From NCBI RefSeq assembly GCF_030730875.1, contig NZ_JAVAMA010000001.1, positions 62,001-126,000 of the forward strand: DNA of 64,000 nt, in the 5' to 3' direction. Numbering within the stretch: the stretch's first letter is position 1; each line of letters starts with the position of its first letter. Of this stretch, positions 8,071 to 16,779 are shown one piece after another. Source of the DNA: Sphingomonas sp. DG1-23. Its GTDB lineage: Bacteria > Pseudomonadota > Alphaproteobacteria > Sphingomonadales > Sphingomonadaceae. The notes under the pieces are model-generated. The model was not told where the DNA came from, did no database searches, and saw nothing but the letters and a program-made list of their open reading frames with translations. Both the position numbers and the translations under genes were made by a program.

Positions 8071-9030
8071 ATGTCGCTCGTTATTGCCGTGCAGATGGAC
8101 CCGCTCGATGCGATCAACATCGCCGGCGATTCGACCTTCGCGCTGATGCTCTCGGCGCAGGCGCGCGGGCACCGGCTGTTCCATTATGCCGCCGAGGACC
8201 TCAATTATGCCGACGGCCGGGTGTGGACGCGGGCGCATCCGGTCACCGTCCAGCGCGTCGCGGGCGATCATTTCCGCTTCGAGGATGCGGTGCGGCTCGA
8301 TCTCGGCGAGGAGGCCGATGTCGTGCTGATGCGGCAGGATCCGCCGTTCGACCTCGGCTATATCACCGCGACGCATCTGCTCGAGCGGATCGCCGACCGC
8401 ACATTGGTGGTCAACGACCCGGCGAATGTCCGCAATGCGCCCGAGAAGGTGTTCGTGCTCGATTATGCCGAGTTCATGCCGCCGACCTTGATCACGCGCA
8501 GCCTCGACGAGGCGCGGGCGTTCCTCGCGCAGCACGGCGAAATCGTGATCAAGCCGCTCCACGGCAATGGCGGCAAGGCGATCTTCAAGGTCGGCAGCGA
8601 CGGCGCCAACCTCTCGGCGCTGATCGAGGTGTTCAACACTGCGTGGCGCGAGCCGCACATGGTGCAGGCATTCCTTCCCTCGGTAGCGGCGGGCGACAAG
8701 CGCATCGTGCTGGTCGACGGCGAAGTCGCCGGGGCGATCAACCGCATCCCGGGCGAAGGCGAGATCCGCTCGAACCTCGCGGTCGGCGGCTCGGCGGCGA
8801 AGACCGAACTGACGCCCCGCGAGCAGGAAATCTGCGCGAAGCTCGGGCCCGAGCTCAAGAAGCGCGGGCTGCTCTTCGTCGGGATCGACGTGATCGGCGG
8901 CGAATGGCTCACCGAGATCAACGTGACCTCGCCCACCGGGATCGTCGCGATCGACCGGTTCAACGGCAGCGATACCGGCGCGCTGATCTGGCAGGCGATC
9001 GAACGCCGCGTCGCCGAACGCGCCGGCTGA
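8071..9030 (+). CDS. gshB: Glutathione synthase
   Basis: ATP-grasp ligase of 319 residues joining gamma-glutamylcysteine and glycine, the last step of glutathione synthesis in the cytoplasm. Visible family motifs are AVQMDPLDAINIAGDSTFAL at the N-terminus, MRQDPPFDLGYI, the ATP-grasp segments IVIKPLHGNGGKAIF and RIVLVDGEVAGAINRIP, and the metal-binding end TEINVTSPTGI. A GAAGGAGGC ribosome binding site lies before ATG 8071. The stop overlaps the DedA start by one base. Confidence 0.97.
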   Translation: MSLVIAVQMDPLDAINIAGDSTFALMLSAQARGHRLFHYAAEDLNYADGRVWTRAHPVTVQRVAGDHFRFEDAVRLDLGEEADVVLMRQDPPFDLGYITATHLLERIADRTLVVNDPANVRNAPEKVFVLDYAEFMPPTLITRSLDEARAFLAQHGEIVIKPLHGNGGKAIFKVGSDGANLSALIEVFNTAWREPHMVQAFLPSVAAGDKRIVLVDGEVAGAINRIPGEGEIRSNLAVGGSAAKTELTPREQEICAKLGPELKKRGLLFVGIDVIGGEWLTEINVTSPTGIVAIDRFNGSDTGALIWQAIERRVAERAG

Positions 9031-9620
9031 TGTCCAACTGGCTCGACTGGGGCTATCTCGGGGTCTTCCTGTTGATGGTGCTGGAGAATGTGATTCCTCC
9101 GGTGCCCTCCGAAGTGATCATGGGCGTGGGCGGCATCGCCGCGGGCCAGGGCAAGATGAACTTCGTCCTGCTGGTGCTGGTCGGAACGCTGGGCTGCGCG
9201 ATCGGCAATCTGTTCTGGTGGGAGATCGGCCGGCGCTACGGCTATGAGCGGTTGAAGCCGATGGTCGATCGCTGGGGCCGCTGGTTGACGCTCGAATGGG
9301 AGGATGTCGAGCGGCTGCGCCGCTTCTTCGATCGCTGGGGCGGGATCACCGTGTTCGTGTTCCGCTTCATGCCGCTCGGCCGGACGGTGATCTCGATCCC
9401 CGCCGGGCTGATGCACATGCCGTTCTGGCGCTTCGTGCTCTTCACCACCGCGGGAAGCCTCGTCTGGAACGCGATCCTCGTCGGCGTCGGCTTCTGGCTC
9501 GGCACCACCTTCGAGACGATCGATCACTGGATCGCCCCCGGGGTCACTGCGCTCGTCGTGGTCGCGCTCGCCGGCTATGTCTGGCGGGTCGCGACATGGA
9601 AGCCGCGCGCCGAGCGCTAG
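9030..9620 (+). CDS. DedA-family membrane protein
   Basis: Polytopic inner-membrane protein of 196 residues from the DedA/SNARE-associated (VTT) family, implicated in undecaprenyl-phosphate or phospholipid flipping. Typical motifs are ENVIPPVPSEVIMGVGG and the later FRFMPLGRTVISIPAGLMHMPFWRF type segment, with a conserved F-x-R and G-x3-G pattern. About five hydrophobic stretches are seen. The start overlaps gshB by one base (TGATG), so both probably share a transcript. The TAG stop is shared through CTAG with convergent xerC. Confidence 0.9.
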   Translation: MSNWLDWGYLGVFLLMVLENVIPPVPSEVIMGVGGIAAGQGKMNFVLLVLVGTLGCAIGNLFWWEIGRRYGYERLKPMVDRWGRWLTLEWEDVERLRRFFDRWGGITVFVFRFMPLGRTVISIPAGLMHMPFWRFVLFTTAGSLVWNAILVGVGFWLGTTFETIDHWIAPGVTALVVVALAGYVWRVATWKPRAER

Positions 9621-10510
9621 GCGCGCGGATGGGCGTTGCGATAGACGTCGAGCAGATGCGCGGCGTCGACCGCGGTGTAGATCTGGGTCGAACTCAAACT
9701 GGCATGGCCGAGCAATTCCTGCAGCGCGCGCAGATCTGCGCCGCGGCCGAGCAGATGGGTCGCGAAGCTGTGGCGCAGCGCGTGCGGGGTCGTCCGCTCG
9801 GATAGCCCCAGCCCCGCCCGCGCCGAACGCACCGCCTTGCGAATCATCCCCGGCGGCAACGGCCCGCCCTTGGCGCCGCGGAACAAGGGCGCGTCGCGCG
9901 ACACGCCATAGGGGCACAGCCTGGCATATTCCTCGATCGCGGCGCGGACCTGCGGCAGCAGCGGCACGGTCCGCGTTTTGGCGCGCTTGCCGGTGACGCG
10001 CATCGTCGTGCCGAGCGGCAGTACCGCACCGGTCAGCCCGACTGCCTCGCCGATGCGCAACCCCGCGCCGTAGAGCAAAAGCAGCACCGCCCAGTCGCGC
10101 GCGCCGATCCACGGCTCGCGGGCTTCTTCGGAGACGGTCTCGGCCAGCGCCACCGCCTCGTGCGGGGCGATCGGGCGCGGCAGGCCCTTCTTGACGCGGG
10201 GCCCGCGCAGCCGCGGCAGCTCGGCGCCGTCGCCCGCGGCGAATTTGAGGAAACCGCGGACTGCCGAGAGCTCGCGCGCGGCGGAAGCGTTGGACAGCCC
10301 GTCGCCCCGACGATGCGCGAGGAAGGCGCGCAGGTCGGCGGTCTCGGCCCGCGCCAGCCGCTCGCGGGTCACGGCGTCGCCCCAATGCGACTGGAGGAAA
10401 GCGATCAACCGCACCGCGGTCGCCTCATAGGCGCGCACGGTATGCGCCGAGCGCCGCCGGTCGCGGGCGAGGTGCTGGCCGTAGAGAAGCGGGAGCGCGG
10501 GTTCGGTCAT
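9617..10510 (-). CDS. xerC: Tyrosine recombinase XerC
   Basis: Site-specific recombinase of 297 residues that with XerD resolves chromosome dimers at dif. It has an N-terminal SAM-like core-binding domain (residues ~1-100) and the catalytic domain. Catalytic residues can be read: Arg in GAGLRIGEAVGL, Lys in VTGKRAKTR, His/Arg in TPHALRHSFATHLL, His in LLGHASLSS and the nucleophile Tyr in TQIYTAV. ATG 10510 (MTEPALPL) is chosen; the frame extends upstream only through the palindromic repeat. The neighbours are all housekeeping genes, so this is the cellular Xer and not a phage or island integrase. Confidence 0.9.
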   Translation of the reverse strand: MTEPALPLLYGQHLARDRRRSAHTVRAYEATAVRLIAFLQSHWGDAVTRERLARAETADLRAFLAHRRGDGLSNASAARELSAVRGFLKFAAGDGAELPRLRGPRVKKGLPRPIAPHEAVALAETVSEEAREPWIGARDWAVLLLLYGAGLRIGEAVGLTGAVLPLGTTMRVTGKRAKTRTVPLLPQVRAAIEEYARLCPYGVSRDAPLFRGAKGGPLPPGMIRKAVRSARAGLGLSERTTPHALRHSFATHLLGRGADLRALQELLGHASLSSTQIYTAVDAAHLLDVYRNAHPRA

Positions 10511-10525
10511 GGGGACAGCATAACG

Positions 10526-10665
10526 CTCCTTCTCCCCTTGTGGGAGAAGGAAGGGGCCCGCTGCGAAGCAGTGGGAAGGATGAGGGGGACTTCCCTCAAG
10601 ACACACTCCCCCTCACCCTTCCGCCGACTGCGTCGGCTCCCTCCCTCTCCCACAAGGGGAGAGGG
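10526..10665. repeat. Long inverted repeat between xerC and fsa
   Basis: The left end reads CTCCTTCTCCCCTTGTGGGA and the right end carries CTCTCCCACAAGGGGAGAGG, which pair with each other. Between them lie secondary arms GGAAGGATGAGGGGG and CCCCCTCACCCTTCC. The result is a long imperfect stem in either transcript. It belongs to the CTCTCCC-type intergenic repeats also seen near 12.6, 55.0, 56.2 and 59.6 kb. Confidence 0.8.
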
Positions 10666-10671
10666 ATTATG

Positions 10672-11328
10672 TCACCCGATCTTCTGCCCGGTCTTCGCCC
10701 AGTCGGCGAGGAAGCCTTCGATGCCCTTGTCGGTCAGCGGGTGCTTGACCAATTGGCGGATCACCGCGGGCGGCGCGGTCATCACGTCGGCGCCGATCCG
10801 CGCGGCCTCGAGCACGTGGATCGGATGACGCACGCTGGCGACGAGGATCTCGGTCGAGAAATCGTAATTGTCGTAGATCAGCCGGATGTCGCTGATCAGC
10901 TGCATGCCATCGAAACCGTTGTCGTCGTGACGGCCGACGAAGGGCGAGATGAAGGTCGCGCCGGCCTTGGCGGCGAGCAACGCCTGGTTCGCCGAGAAGC
11001 ACAAAGTGACGTTGACCATCGTGCCGTCGTCAGCGAGCGCCTTGCAGGTCTTGAGCCCGTCGATCGTCAGCGGCACCTTGACCGCGATGTTGTCGGCGAT
11101 CTTCCGGACCACTTCGGCCTCGCGCATCATGCCTTCGTGATCGAGCGCGACGACTTCGGCCGATACCGGCTTGCCGGGGACGATCTGGCAGATCTCCGCC
11201 ACCACTTCGAGGAAGTCGCGGCCTGCCTTGTGGATCAGCGACGGATTGGTGGTGACGCCGTCGAGCAGCCCGGTATCGGCAAGGTCGCGGATGTCGGCGG
11301 TGTCGGCGGTGTCGGCGAAGAATTTCAT
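10672..11328 (-). CDS. fsa: Fructose-6-phosphate aldolase / small transaldolase
   Basis: Class I aldolase of the small transaldolase subfamily, 218 residues, the usual length for FsaA/TalC-type enzymes. It opens [16 protein letters not shown] and has GVTTNPSLI. The Schiff-base lysine is K84 in NIAVKVPLT, with [20 protein letters not shown] and the C-terminal [11 protein letters not shown] phosphate-binding region. It either cleaves fructose 6-phosphate to dihydroxyacetone and glyceraldehyde 3-phosphate or acts as transaldolase in the pentose phosphate pathway; sequence alone does not separate the two. Confidence 0.9.
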   Translation of the reverse strand: MKFFADTADTADIRDLADTGLLDGVTTNPSLIHKAGRDFLEVVAEICQIVPGKPVSAEVVALDHEGMMREAEVVRKIADNIAVKVPLTIDGLKTCKALADDGTMVNVTLCFSANQALLAAKAGATFISPFVGRHDDNGFDGMQLISDIRLIYDNYDFSTEILVASVRHPIHVLEAARIGADVMTAPPAVIRQLVKHPLTDKGIEGFLADWAKTGQKIG

Positions 11329-11345
11329 GGCGGTCCCCAGGCGAA

Positions 11346-11741
11346 TCAGTAGCGCACCAGCATCAGCCGTGCGCGGGTCGCCTTAAGCTTGTTGACCGTG
11401 ACGCGATAGGTCCCCGGGCGCAGTCTGTAGCGCACGATCTTGCGGATCGTCGAGCAATCGGGGCCGTGACCATGCGCCACGGATTCGAGCGGCTTGCCGC
11501 GCGCGGGCGCGACGTCGATCCAGCCCGGCTCGCTGAGCGCGATGCCGAAAGTCCCGGCCTTGCGGATGCGGACCGTGGTCGCGAGGGTGCCGTCGCGCCC
11601 CGCGTTCAGGGTGACCGAGTGTCCGGTATCGAGCCCACGCCCCGCGCGGGTCCACCCGGCGAGCGTGCGCGGCAGCCGGGTATCATAGCTTCGGCACTGC
11701 TGAGGCACAGCGAGCGTGAGTGCGAGCGCAGTCAGCAACAT
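11346..11741 (-). CDS. Exported protein of unknown function
   Basis: A 131-residue secreted protein with signal peptide [14 protein letters not shown] and probable processing near QQC. The mature part looks like a beta-sandwich of alternating strands ([36 protein letters not shown]). The most distinctive motif is [16 protein letters not shown], with two histidines, an Asp and a Cys that could bind metal or form a disulphide with the early Cys. I do not recognise a named family. ATG 11741 is supported by GGGGGGAAGGG just upstream. It lies 17 bp upstream of fsa on the same strand and may share its transcript. Confidence 0.72.
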   Translation of the reverse strand: MLLTALALTLAVPQQCRSYDTRLPRTLAGWTRAGRGLDTGHSVTLNAGRDGTLATTVRIRKAGTFGIALSEPGWIDVAPARGKPLESVAHGHGPDCSTIRKIVRYRLRPGTYRVTVNKLKATRARLMLVRY

Positions 11742-11906
11742 AGCCCTTCCCCCCCTTTTGCGGCCGGCCGGTGCCGGGCGGAACATAATAGGCACAGGCG
11801 CGCTCAAGCCGCAACAGCAGCCCGTGCGACGAATTCGTGACATTGTTGCCAGACTATTGCTAGGAGCCATCCGGAGCCGGACCGGCCCTATCCGAGGATA
11901 TTTATC

Positions 11907-12593
11907 GTGCCGCGCCTTCTCCTTCTCCCGGCCGCATTGCTGCTCGCGCCAGCCGTCGCCCAGGCCCAGCAGGTCGACAGCCAGTTGTGGCTGCAGACCA
12001 ACGGCACGGTGACGATCGGCGATCGCGAGAAAGTGACGCTCGAAGGCATCGGGCGCTTCAGCGATCGCGCCGAGGGCTTCTCGCACGCCGAGGCCGGTGT
12101 GCTGTTCACCCATACCATCGAAGGCGGGGTCGAGCTCTCGATCGGCTATCGGCATGTCGAGGACTGGAATCGCGGCGTGGCGCTGCCCAACGAAGAACGC
12201 CTGCGTCAGATGGTGCTGGTGCCGTTCGGCAGCGGCTTTTCGGGCAGGTTGCGGCTCGAGGAGCGCTTCAACAGCAGCGGCGGCGGGATCGGCGTGCGGC
12301 TGCGCCCTCGGCTCGGCTTCGATACGCCGCTGAACGAAAAGGGTCTCAAGCTCTTCGTCACGCAGGAGCATTTCCTCAACCTCAACACCACCGGCTGGGG
12401 CCAGCAAGGCGGCTATGAGCGGATGCGCAACGCGGCGGGCCTGTCGTTCGGGCTCGGCGGCAAGCTGCGCGGCGAAGTCAGCTATCTCAACCAATATCGC
12501 TTCGGCCGCGGCGGGCGGCGCGACCAGATGGACCATGCCGCAACCTTCACTTTGTCGTTCAACGTCGCCAGCTTCGGCAGCAGCGGGGATTAG
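11907..12593 (+). CDS. DUF2490-type outer-membrane beta-barrel protein
   Basis: A 228-residue exported protein with signal peptide MPRLLLLPAALLLAPAVAQA. The mature part consists of amphipathic strands alternating hydrophobic and polar residues (SQLWLQTNGTVTIG, VELSIGYRHVEDWN, FSGRLRLEERFN, LKLFVTQEHFLN), the pattern of a small outer-membrane barrel. The content and length fit the DUF2490 family, whose function is unknown. The start is GTG 11907 with GAGGA nine bases upstream. It is divergent from the exported protein at 11346. Confidence 0.72.
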   Translation: MPRLLLLPAALLLAPAVAQAQQVDSQLWLQTNGTVTIGDREKVTLEGIGRFSDRAEGFSHAEAGVLFTHTIEGGVELSIGYRHVEDWNRGVALPNEERLRQMVLVPFGSGFSGRLRLEERFNSSGGGIGVRLRPRLGFDTPLNEKGLKLFVTQEHFLNLNTTGWGQQGGYERMRNAAGLSFGLGGKLRGEVSYLNQYRFGRGGRRDQMDHAATFTLSFNVASFGSSGD

Positions 12594-12620
12594 GCTGTAT
12601 CACCGTTCAGCCTTTAGCTT

Positions 12621-12817
12621 CCCTCGCCCCCTGAAAGGGGGGAGAGGGTTGCGGAGACTTGGGTCCGCTTCTCCAGCGGGCCCTGGTCGGAGCTGGGTGA
12701 GGGGGTGCGGCTTCCTGGAAGCCGCGCGGCGCAAAGCGCCGCACTACCCCTCTCCAAGCTACGCCAGGCAGCAAGCTGCCAAGCTTCGCTATCCTCTCCC
12801 CTAGCCAGGGGAGAGGT
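12621..12817. repeat. Long palindromic intergenic repeat before priA
   Basis: This fills most of the 313-base gap between the barrel gene and priA. The outer modules are CCCCCTGAAAGGGGGGAGAG near 12627 and CCTCTCCCCTAGCCAGGGGA near 12793; each folds alone. The inner core holds GGGTGAGGGGGTGCGGCTTC and CCTGGAAGCCGCGC arms. It is the longest repeat of this type in the window and may be two repeats inserted into each other. The remaining ~90 bases before priA hold no gene I can support. Confidence 0.7.
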
Positions 12818-12906
12818 AGGTTGAGGCTGAATGGCGATACGCCGCAGTGCCGCATCGGCGCGGATTGGGGATTCCGTTTCGCGGGCAAAACCCCATATGA
12901 GGCGCC

Positions 12907-15069
12907 ATGCGCGCCCGCATTCTCGTCCTCCACCCGGCGCTCGGGCCCCTCGACTATCGCGTGCCACAGGGCATGACGGTCGAGCCCGGGTCGATCGTCG
13001 TGGTGCCGATCGGCCCGCGCCAATATGCCGGCGTGGTCTGGGAGCCCGAGCGGCTGCCCACGCAAGAGATCGGCGACAACCGCCTGCGCAATTTGATCGC
13101 AGTCGCCGACGCGCCGCCGATCCCCGAGCCGGTGCGCCGCCTCGTCGAATGGACCGCGGACTATTATCTGAGCCCGCCCTCGGCGGTGCTCGCGATGGCG
13201 GTGCGCACCTCGGCGGCGTTCGAGCGTGCGCCGACGATCGTCGAATATCGCGCGACCGGCATGGTGCCCGATCGCCTCACGCCGCAACGCGCGCAGGCGC
13301 TCGAGCGGATCGGCGAGCGGCAGGGGCTGGTGCGCGAGCTCGCCACGATCGCCGACGTCTCCGAAGGCGTGATCCGCGGGCTATGCAAGGTCGGCGCGAT
13401 CGAGGCGGTGACGGTCGACACCGACAGCCCCTACCCGCTTCCCGACCCTGCTTTCGGCCCGCCGGAACTGAGCAGCGAGCAGGCCGATGTCGCGAGCATC
13501 CTGCGGCAAGCGGTGGGCGCGGCCAGCTTCCAGCCCTTCCTGCTCGACGGAGTCACCGGATCGGGCAAGACCGAAGTCTATTTCGAGGCGATTGCCGCCG
13601 CGATCGCCTCGGGCAAACAGACCGTCGTCCTGCTCCCCGAGATTGCGCTCACCGAGCCCTTCCTCACCCGCTTCGCCCAGCGCTTCGGCTGCGAGCCGGT
13701 GGCGTGGCATTCGGGGCTGCGCACTTCGCAGCGCCGCCGGGCGTGGCGGGCGATCGCCAGCGGCGAGGCGCTGGTCACCGTCGGCGCGCGCTCGGCCTTG
13801 TTCCTGCCCTATCCCAATCTCGGGCTGATCGTCGTCGACGAGGCGCACGAGACCAGCTTCAAGCAAGAGGAAGGCGTCCACTACCATGCCCGCGACGTCG
13901 CGGTGATGCGCGGCAAATTCGAGGATTGCCCGGTGGTCCTCGCCTCGGCGACGCCGGCGATCGAGACGCGCCATCAGGTCGAGCTCGGCCGCTACGAGGA
14001 ATTGAAGCTGCCCGGCCGCTACGGCCTCGCCGAGCTGCCCGACATCGCTGCGATCGACCTGATCCGGGAACCGCCCGATCGCGGCCGCTGGCTGAGCCCG
14101 CGGCTGATCCTCGCGGTCGACGCGGCATTGGGGCGCGGCGAGCAGTCGCTGCTGTTCCTTAACCGCCGCGGCTATGCGCCGCTGACCCTGTGCCGGCATT
14201 GCGGGCATCGCTTCCAGTGCCCGAACTGCACCGCATGGATGGTCGAGCACCGGCTGATTCGGCGGCTCGCCTGCCACCATTGCGGCCATACCGTCCCGAC
14301 GCCGGAGATCTGCCCCGAATGCGAAGAGGCCGACAGCCTCGTCGCCTGCGGCCCGGGAGTCGAGCGCATCGCCGACGAGGCGGCCTTGCTCTGGCCCGAC
14401 GCCAAGATCGCGATCGTCACCTCGGACACGATGTGGTCTCCGGCCAAGGCCGCCGAGTTCGTCCAGCGGATGGAGCACAAGGATATCGACATCGTCGTCG
14501 GCACCCAATTGGTGACCAAGGGCTATCACTTTCCCAACCTCACCGTGGTCGGCGTGGTCGACGCCGATCTCGGGCTCGACGGCGGCGACCTGCGCGCCGC
14601 CGAGCGCACCTTCCAGCAGATCATGCAGGTTTCCGGGCGTGCCGGGCGCGGCGAGAAGCCGGGCAGCGTGTTCATCCAGACCCATGACCCCGAAGCACGC
14701 GTGATGCAGGCTTTGGTCTCGGGCGACAGCGCCGCCTTCTACGCCGCCGAGACCGAGGCGCGGCGCGACGCCGGCGCCCCGCCTTATGGCCGCTATGCCG
14801 CGATCATCGTGTCGAGCGAGGACAAGGCCGCCGCGGAGGAAACTGCCCGGATGATCGGCCGCACCGCGCCGAAGCGCGACGAGATGCAGGTCTATGGCCC
14901 CGCGCCCGCCCCGCTGGCGATGCTGCGCGGCCGCCACCGCTTCCGCCTGCTCGTCCACGCCCGCCGCGCATTCGACGTGCAGGACATGATCCGCGATTGG
15001 CTGGGCGCGCTCGAATGGAGCGCCAAGGTGCGCGTGGCGGTCGACGTGGATCCCTACAGCTTCCTCTGA
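12907..15069 (+). CDS. priA: Primosomal protein N', replication-restart helicase PriA
   Basis: Superfamily 2 DNA helicase of 720 residues that reloads the replisome at collapsed forks. The N-terminal 3'-DNA-binding domain is followed by the helicase core with Walker A GVTGSGKTEVY and the DEAH-like box VDEAHETSFKQEEGVHYHARD. The cysteine-rich zinc region inserted in the second RecA domain is clear (LCRHCGHRFQCPNC, CHHCGHTVPTPEICPEC). The motif QVSGRAGRGEKPG closes the core. The length is normal. It has no operon partner, with a palindromic repeat upstream. Confidence 0.97.
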   Translation: MRARILVLHPALGPLDYRVPQGMTVEPGSIVVVPIGPRQYAGVVWEPERLPTQEIGDNRLRNLIAVADAPPIPEPVRRLVEWTADYYLSPPSAVLAMAVRTSAAFERAPTIVEYRATGMVPDRLTPQRAQALERIGERQGLVRELATIADVSEGVIRGLCKVGAIEAVTVDTDSPYPLPDPAFGPPELSSEQADVASILRQAVGAASFQPFLLDGVTGSGKTEVYFEAIAAAIASGKQTVVLLPEIALTEPFLTRFAQRFGCEPVAWHSGLRTSQRRRAWRAIASGEALVTVGARSALFLPYPNLGLIVVDEAHETSFKQEEGVHYHARDVAVMRGKFEDCPVVLASATPAIETRHQVELGRYEELKLPGRYGLAELPDIAAIDLIREPPDRGRWLSPRLILAVDAALGRGEQSLLFLNRRGYAPLTLCRHCGHRFQCPNCTAWMVEHRLIRRLACHHCGHTVPTPEICPECEEADSLVACGPGVERIADEAALLWPDAKIAIVTSDTMWSPAKAAEFVQRMEHKDIDIVVGTQLVTKGYHFPNLTVVGVVDADLGLDGGDLRAAERTFQQIMQVSGRAGRGEKPGSVFIQTHDPEARVMQALVSGDSAAFYAAETEARRDAGAPPYGRYAAIIVSSEDKAAAEETARMIGRTAPKRDEMQVYGPAPAPLAMLRGRHRFRLLVHARRAFDVQDMIRDWLGALEWSAKVRVAVDVDPYSFL

Positions 15070-15137
15070 CGCGTCGATTCTTTCCTATCCGCTGTCACAA
15101 AGGCTGATTAGCATTCCTCGAAATCGGGGGATTCGCG

Positions 15138-16691
15138 ATGCTTCGCAAGCTGTTGCCGTTGGTAGTTCTGTTGCTGCCCGGCATCGCCCAGGCGGATTGG
15201 CACGAAGCCAGCACCGAGCATTTCACGGTCTTTGCCGACCAACGGCCGGAGCGGCTCAGGGAATTCGCGGCGAATCTCGAGCGGTTCGACAAGGCGGTCC
15301 GGCGGCTCGGCGGATGGCGCGACGATCCGGTCTCGGTGCCGAATCGCGTCACCGTCTATGTCGTGGCGAGCCGCGACGCCGTGGCCAAATTGGCGCGCCA
15401 CCGCTTCGTCGCCGGCTTCTACAAGCCGCGCGCGGGCGCCACGCTGGCGGTGGTGCCGCGCCGCTCGGGTTCGGGCGTCGAGACCGATCTCGACGCCCAG
15501 TCGATCCTGCTCCACGAATATGCCCATCACCTGATGTGGAGCATCTCGCCCCACGCAGTATATCCGGCCTGGTTCATCGAGGGATTCGCCGAGCTCTTCG
15601 CCACCGCCGACTTCAAGCAGGGCGGCGCGGTCGCCTTCGGCATGCCGCCGCAATATCGCGCGCGCGGCCTGATGACCGGCAACAATCTTCCGATCGAGAA
15701 GATGCTGCGCGCCGATTCGCTCAAGCTGACTCCCGAGCAACGCGACGGGCTCTATGGCCGCGGCTGGCTGCTCACCCATTATTTCCTGATCGCGCGGCAG
15801 CGCAACGGCCAGCTCGCCGCCTATCTCGCGGCGCTGAACGCCGGCAAATCCTCGCTGGAGGCGGCACAGGCGTTCGGCGATCTGCGGGCGCTCGATAATG
15901 AGCTCGAGCGCTACAAACGCGGCAAGATCGCGGGCTATCTGGTGGCGCCGACCGAGGCGACCAAGGTCGAGGTGACGCTGCGCAAGCTGACTCCGGGCGA
16001 AGCGGCAACGATGGACGTGCGCATCCGATCGAAGAACGGTGTCAACGCACGGACCGCGCCCGGCGTCTATGCCGATGCGCGCGAGGCGGCCGAACGCTTC
16101 CCGGACGATGCCGGCGCGCAACTCGTCCTCGCCGAAGCCGCCTATGACGCGCGCGATCTCGCCGCCGCCGAAGCCGCGGCGGACCGCGCGATCGCGGCGA
16201 ACCCGCAAGCAAGCGACGCGTGGCTCTACAAGGCGATGACTCGCATGGCGCTGGCGCACAAGGCGAACGACCGCAGCAAGGAGACGTTGAGCGCGATCCG
16301 CAAGATCATCGCGCAGGGCAACAAGCTCCAGCCCGACGATCCCAAATTGCTGATCCTCTATTATCGCAGCTTCGTCGATTTCGGCGCGGCGCCGAGCGAG
16401 AATGCCAGGCAGGGCCTTGCCCGCGCCTTCGATCTGGCGCCGCACGACGGACGGCTGCGCTTCAACGCCGCGAAGATGTTCCTGCGCGTCGGCAACAAGG
16501 CCGAAGCCCGCACGATGCTCGCCCCGCTCGCCTATAGCCCGCACGGCAAGGGACTGGCGCAGCAGGCCGCCGCGCTGATCGCGATTCTCGACAAGGGCGA
16601 CGACAAGGAGGCGCTGAAGGCGGCCGACGCGCCCGAGGCGCCCGAAGACGAAGACGGCGACGGCGACGACACGAAAGCCGGCACGAATTGA
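15138..16691 (+). CDS. Exported TPR-containing zinc metalloprotease-like protein
   Basis: A 517-residue periplasmic protein with signal peptide MLRKLLPLVVLLLPGIAQA. The zinc motif is H126-E-Y-A-H130, and E148/E152 in WFIEGFAELFA supply the likely third ligand, a gluzincin (peptidase MA-like) arrangement. Residues ~320-490 contain Ala-rich TPR-like helical repeats (AQLVLAEAAYDARDLAAAEA, DAWLYKAMTRMALAH). The C-terminus is a very acidic tail (EDEDGDGDD). Its substrate is unknown. It lies just upstream of a trypsin-like protease on the same strand, suggesting a shared envelope-quality role. The catalytic residues appear intact. Confidence 0.75.
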   Translation: MLRKLLPLVVLLLPGIAQADWHEASTEHFTVFADQRPERLREFAANLERFDKAVRRLGGWRDDPVSVPNRVTVYVVASRDAVAKLARHRFVAGFYKPRAGATLAVVPRRSGSGVETDLDAQSILLHEYAHHLMWSISPHAVYPAWFIEGFAELFATADFKQGGAVAFGMPPQYRARGLMTGNNLPIEKMLRADSLKLTPEQRDGLYGRGWLLTHYFLIARQRNGQLAAYLAALNAGKSSLEAAQAFGDLRALDNELERYKRGKIAGYLVAPTEATKVEVTLRKLTPGEAATMDVRIRSKNGVNARTAPGVYADAREAAERFPDDAGAQLVLAEAAYDARDLAAAEAAADRAIAANPQASDAWLYKAMTRMALAHKANDRSKETLSAIRKIIAQGNKLQPDDPKLLILYYRSFVDFGAAPSENARQGLARAFDLAPHDGRLRFNAAKMFLRVGNKAEARTMLAPLAYSPHGKGLAQQAAALIAILDKGDDKEALKAADAPEAPEDEDGDGDDTKAGTN

Positions 16692-16779
16692 TGCGCTGCG
16701 CCAGCGGAAAGCGCGTGGGCCACGCTTGAACCGGCGGCGCTTTTGCCCGAAAGCTCGGCACAAAGGATCTGGGTGGCTG

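Noticed and set aside
9617..10510. Tyrosine recombinase as sign of an integrated element
   Set aside because: The protein has full XerC character and is packed among housekeeping genes; there are no attachment repeats, phage genes or composition change. The tRNA at 3846 is not linked to it.
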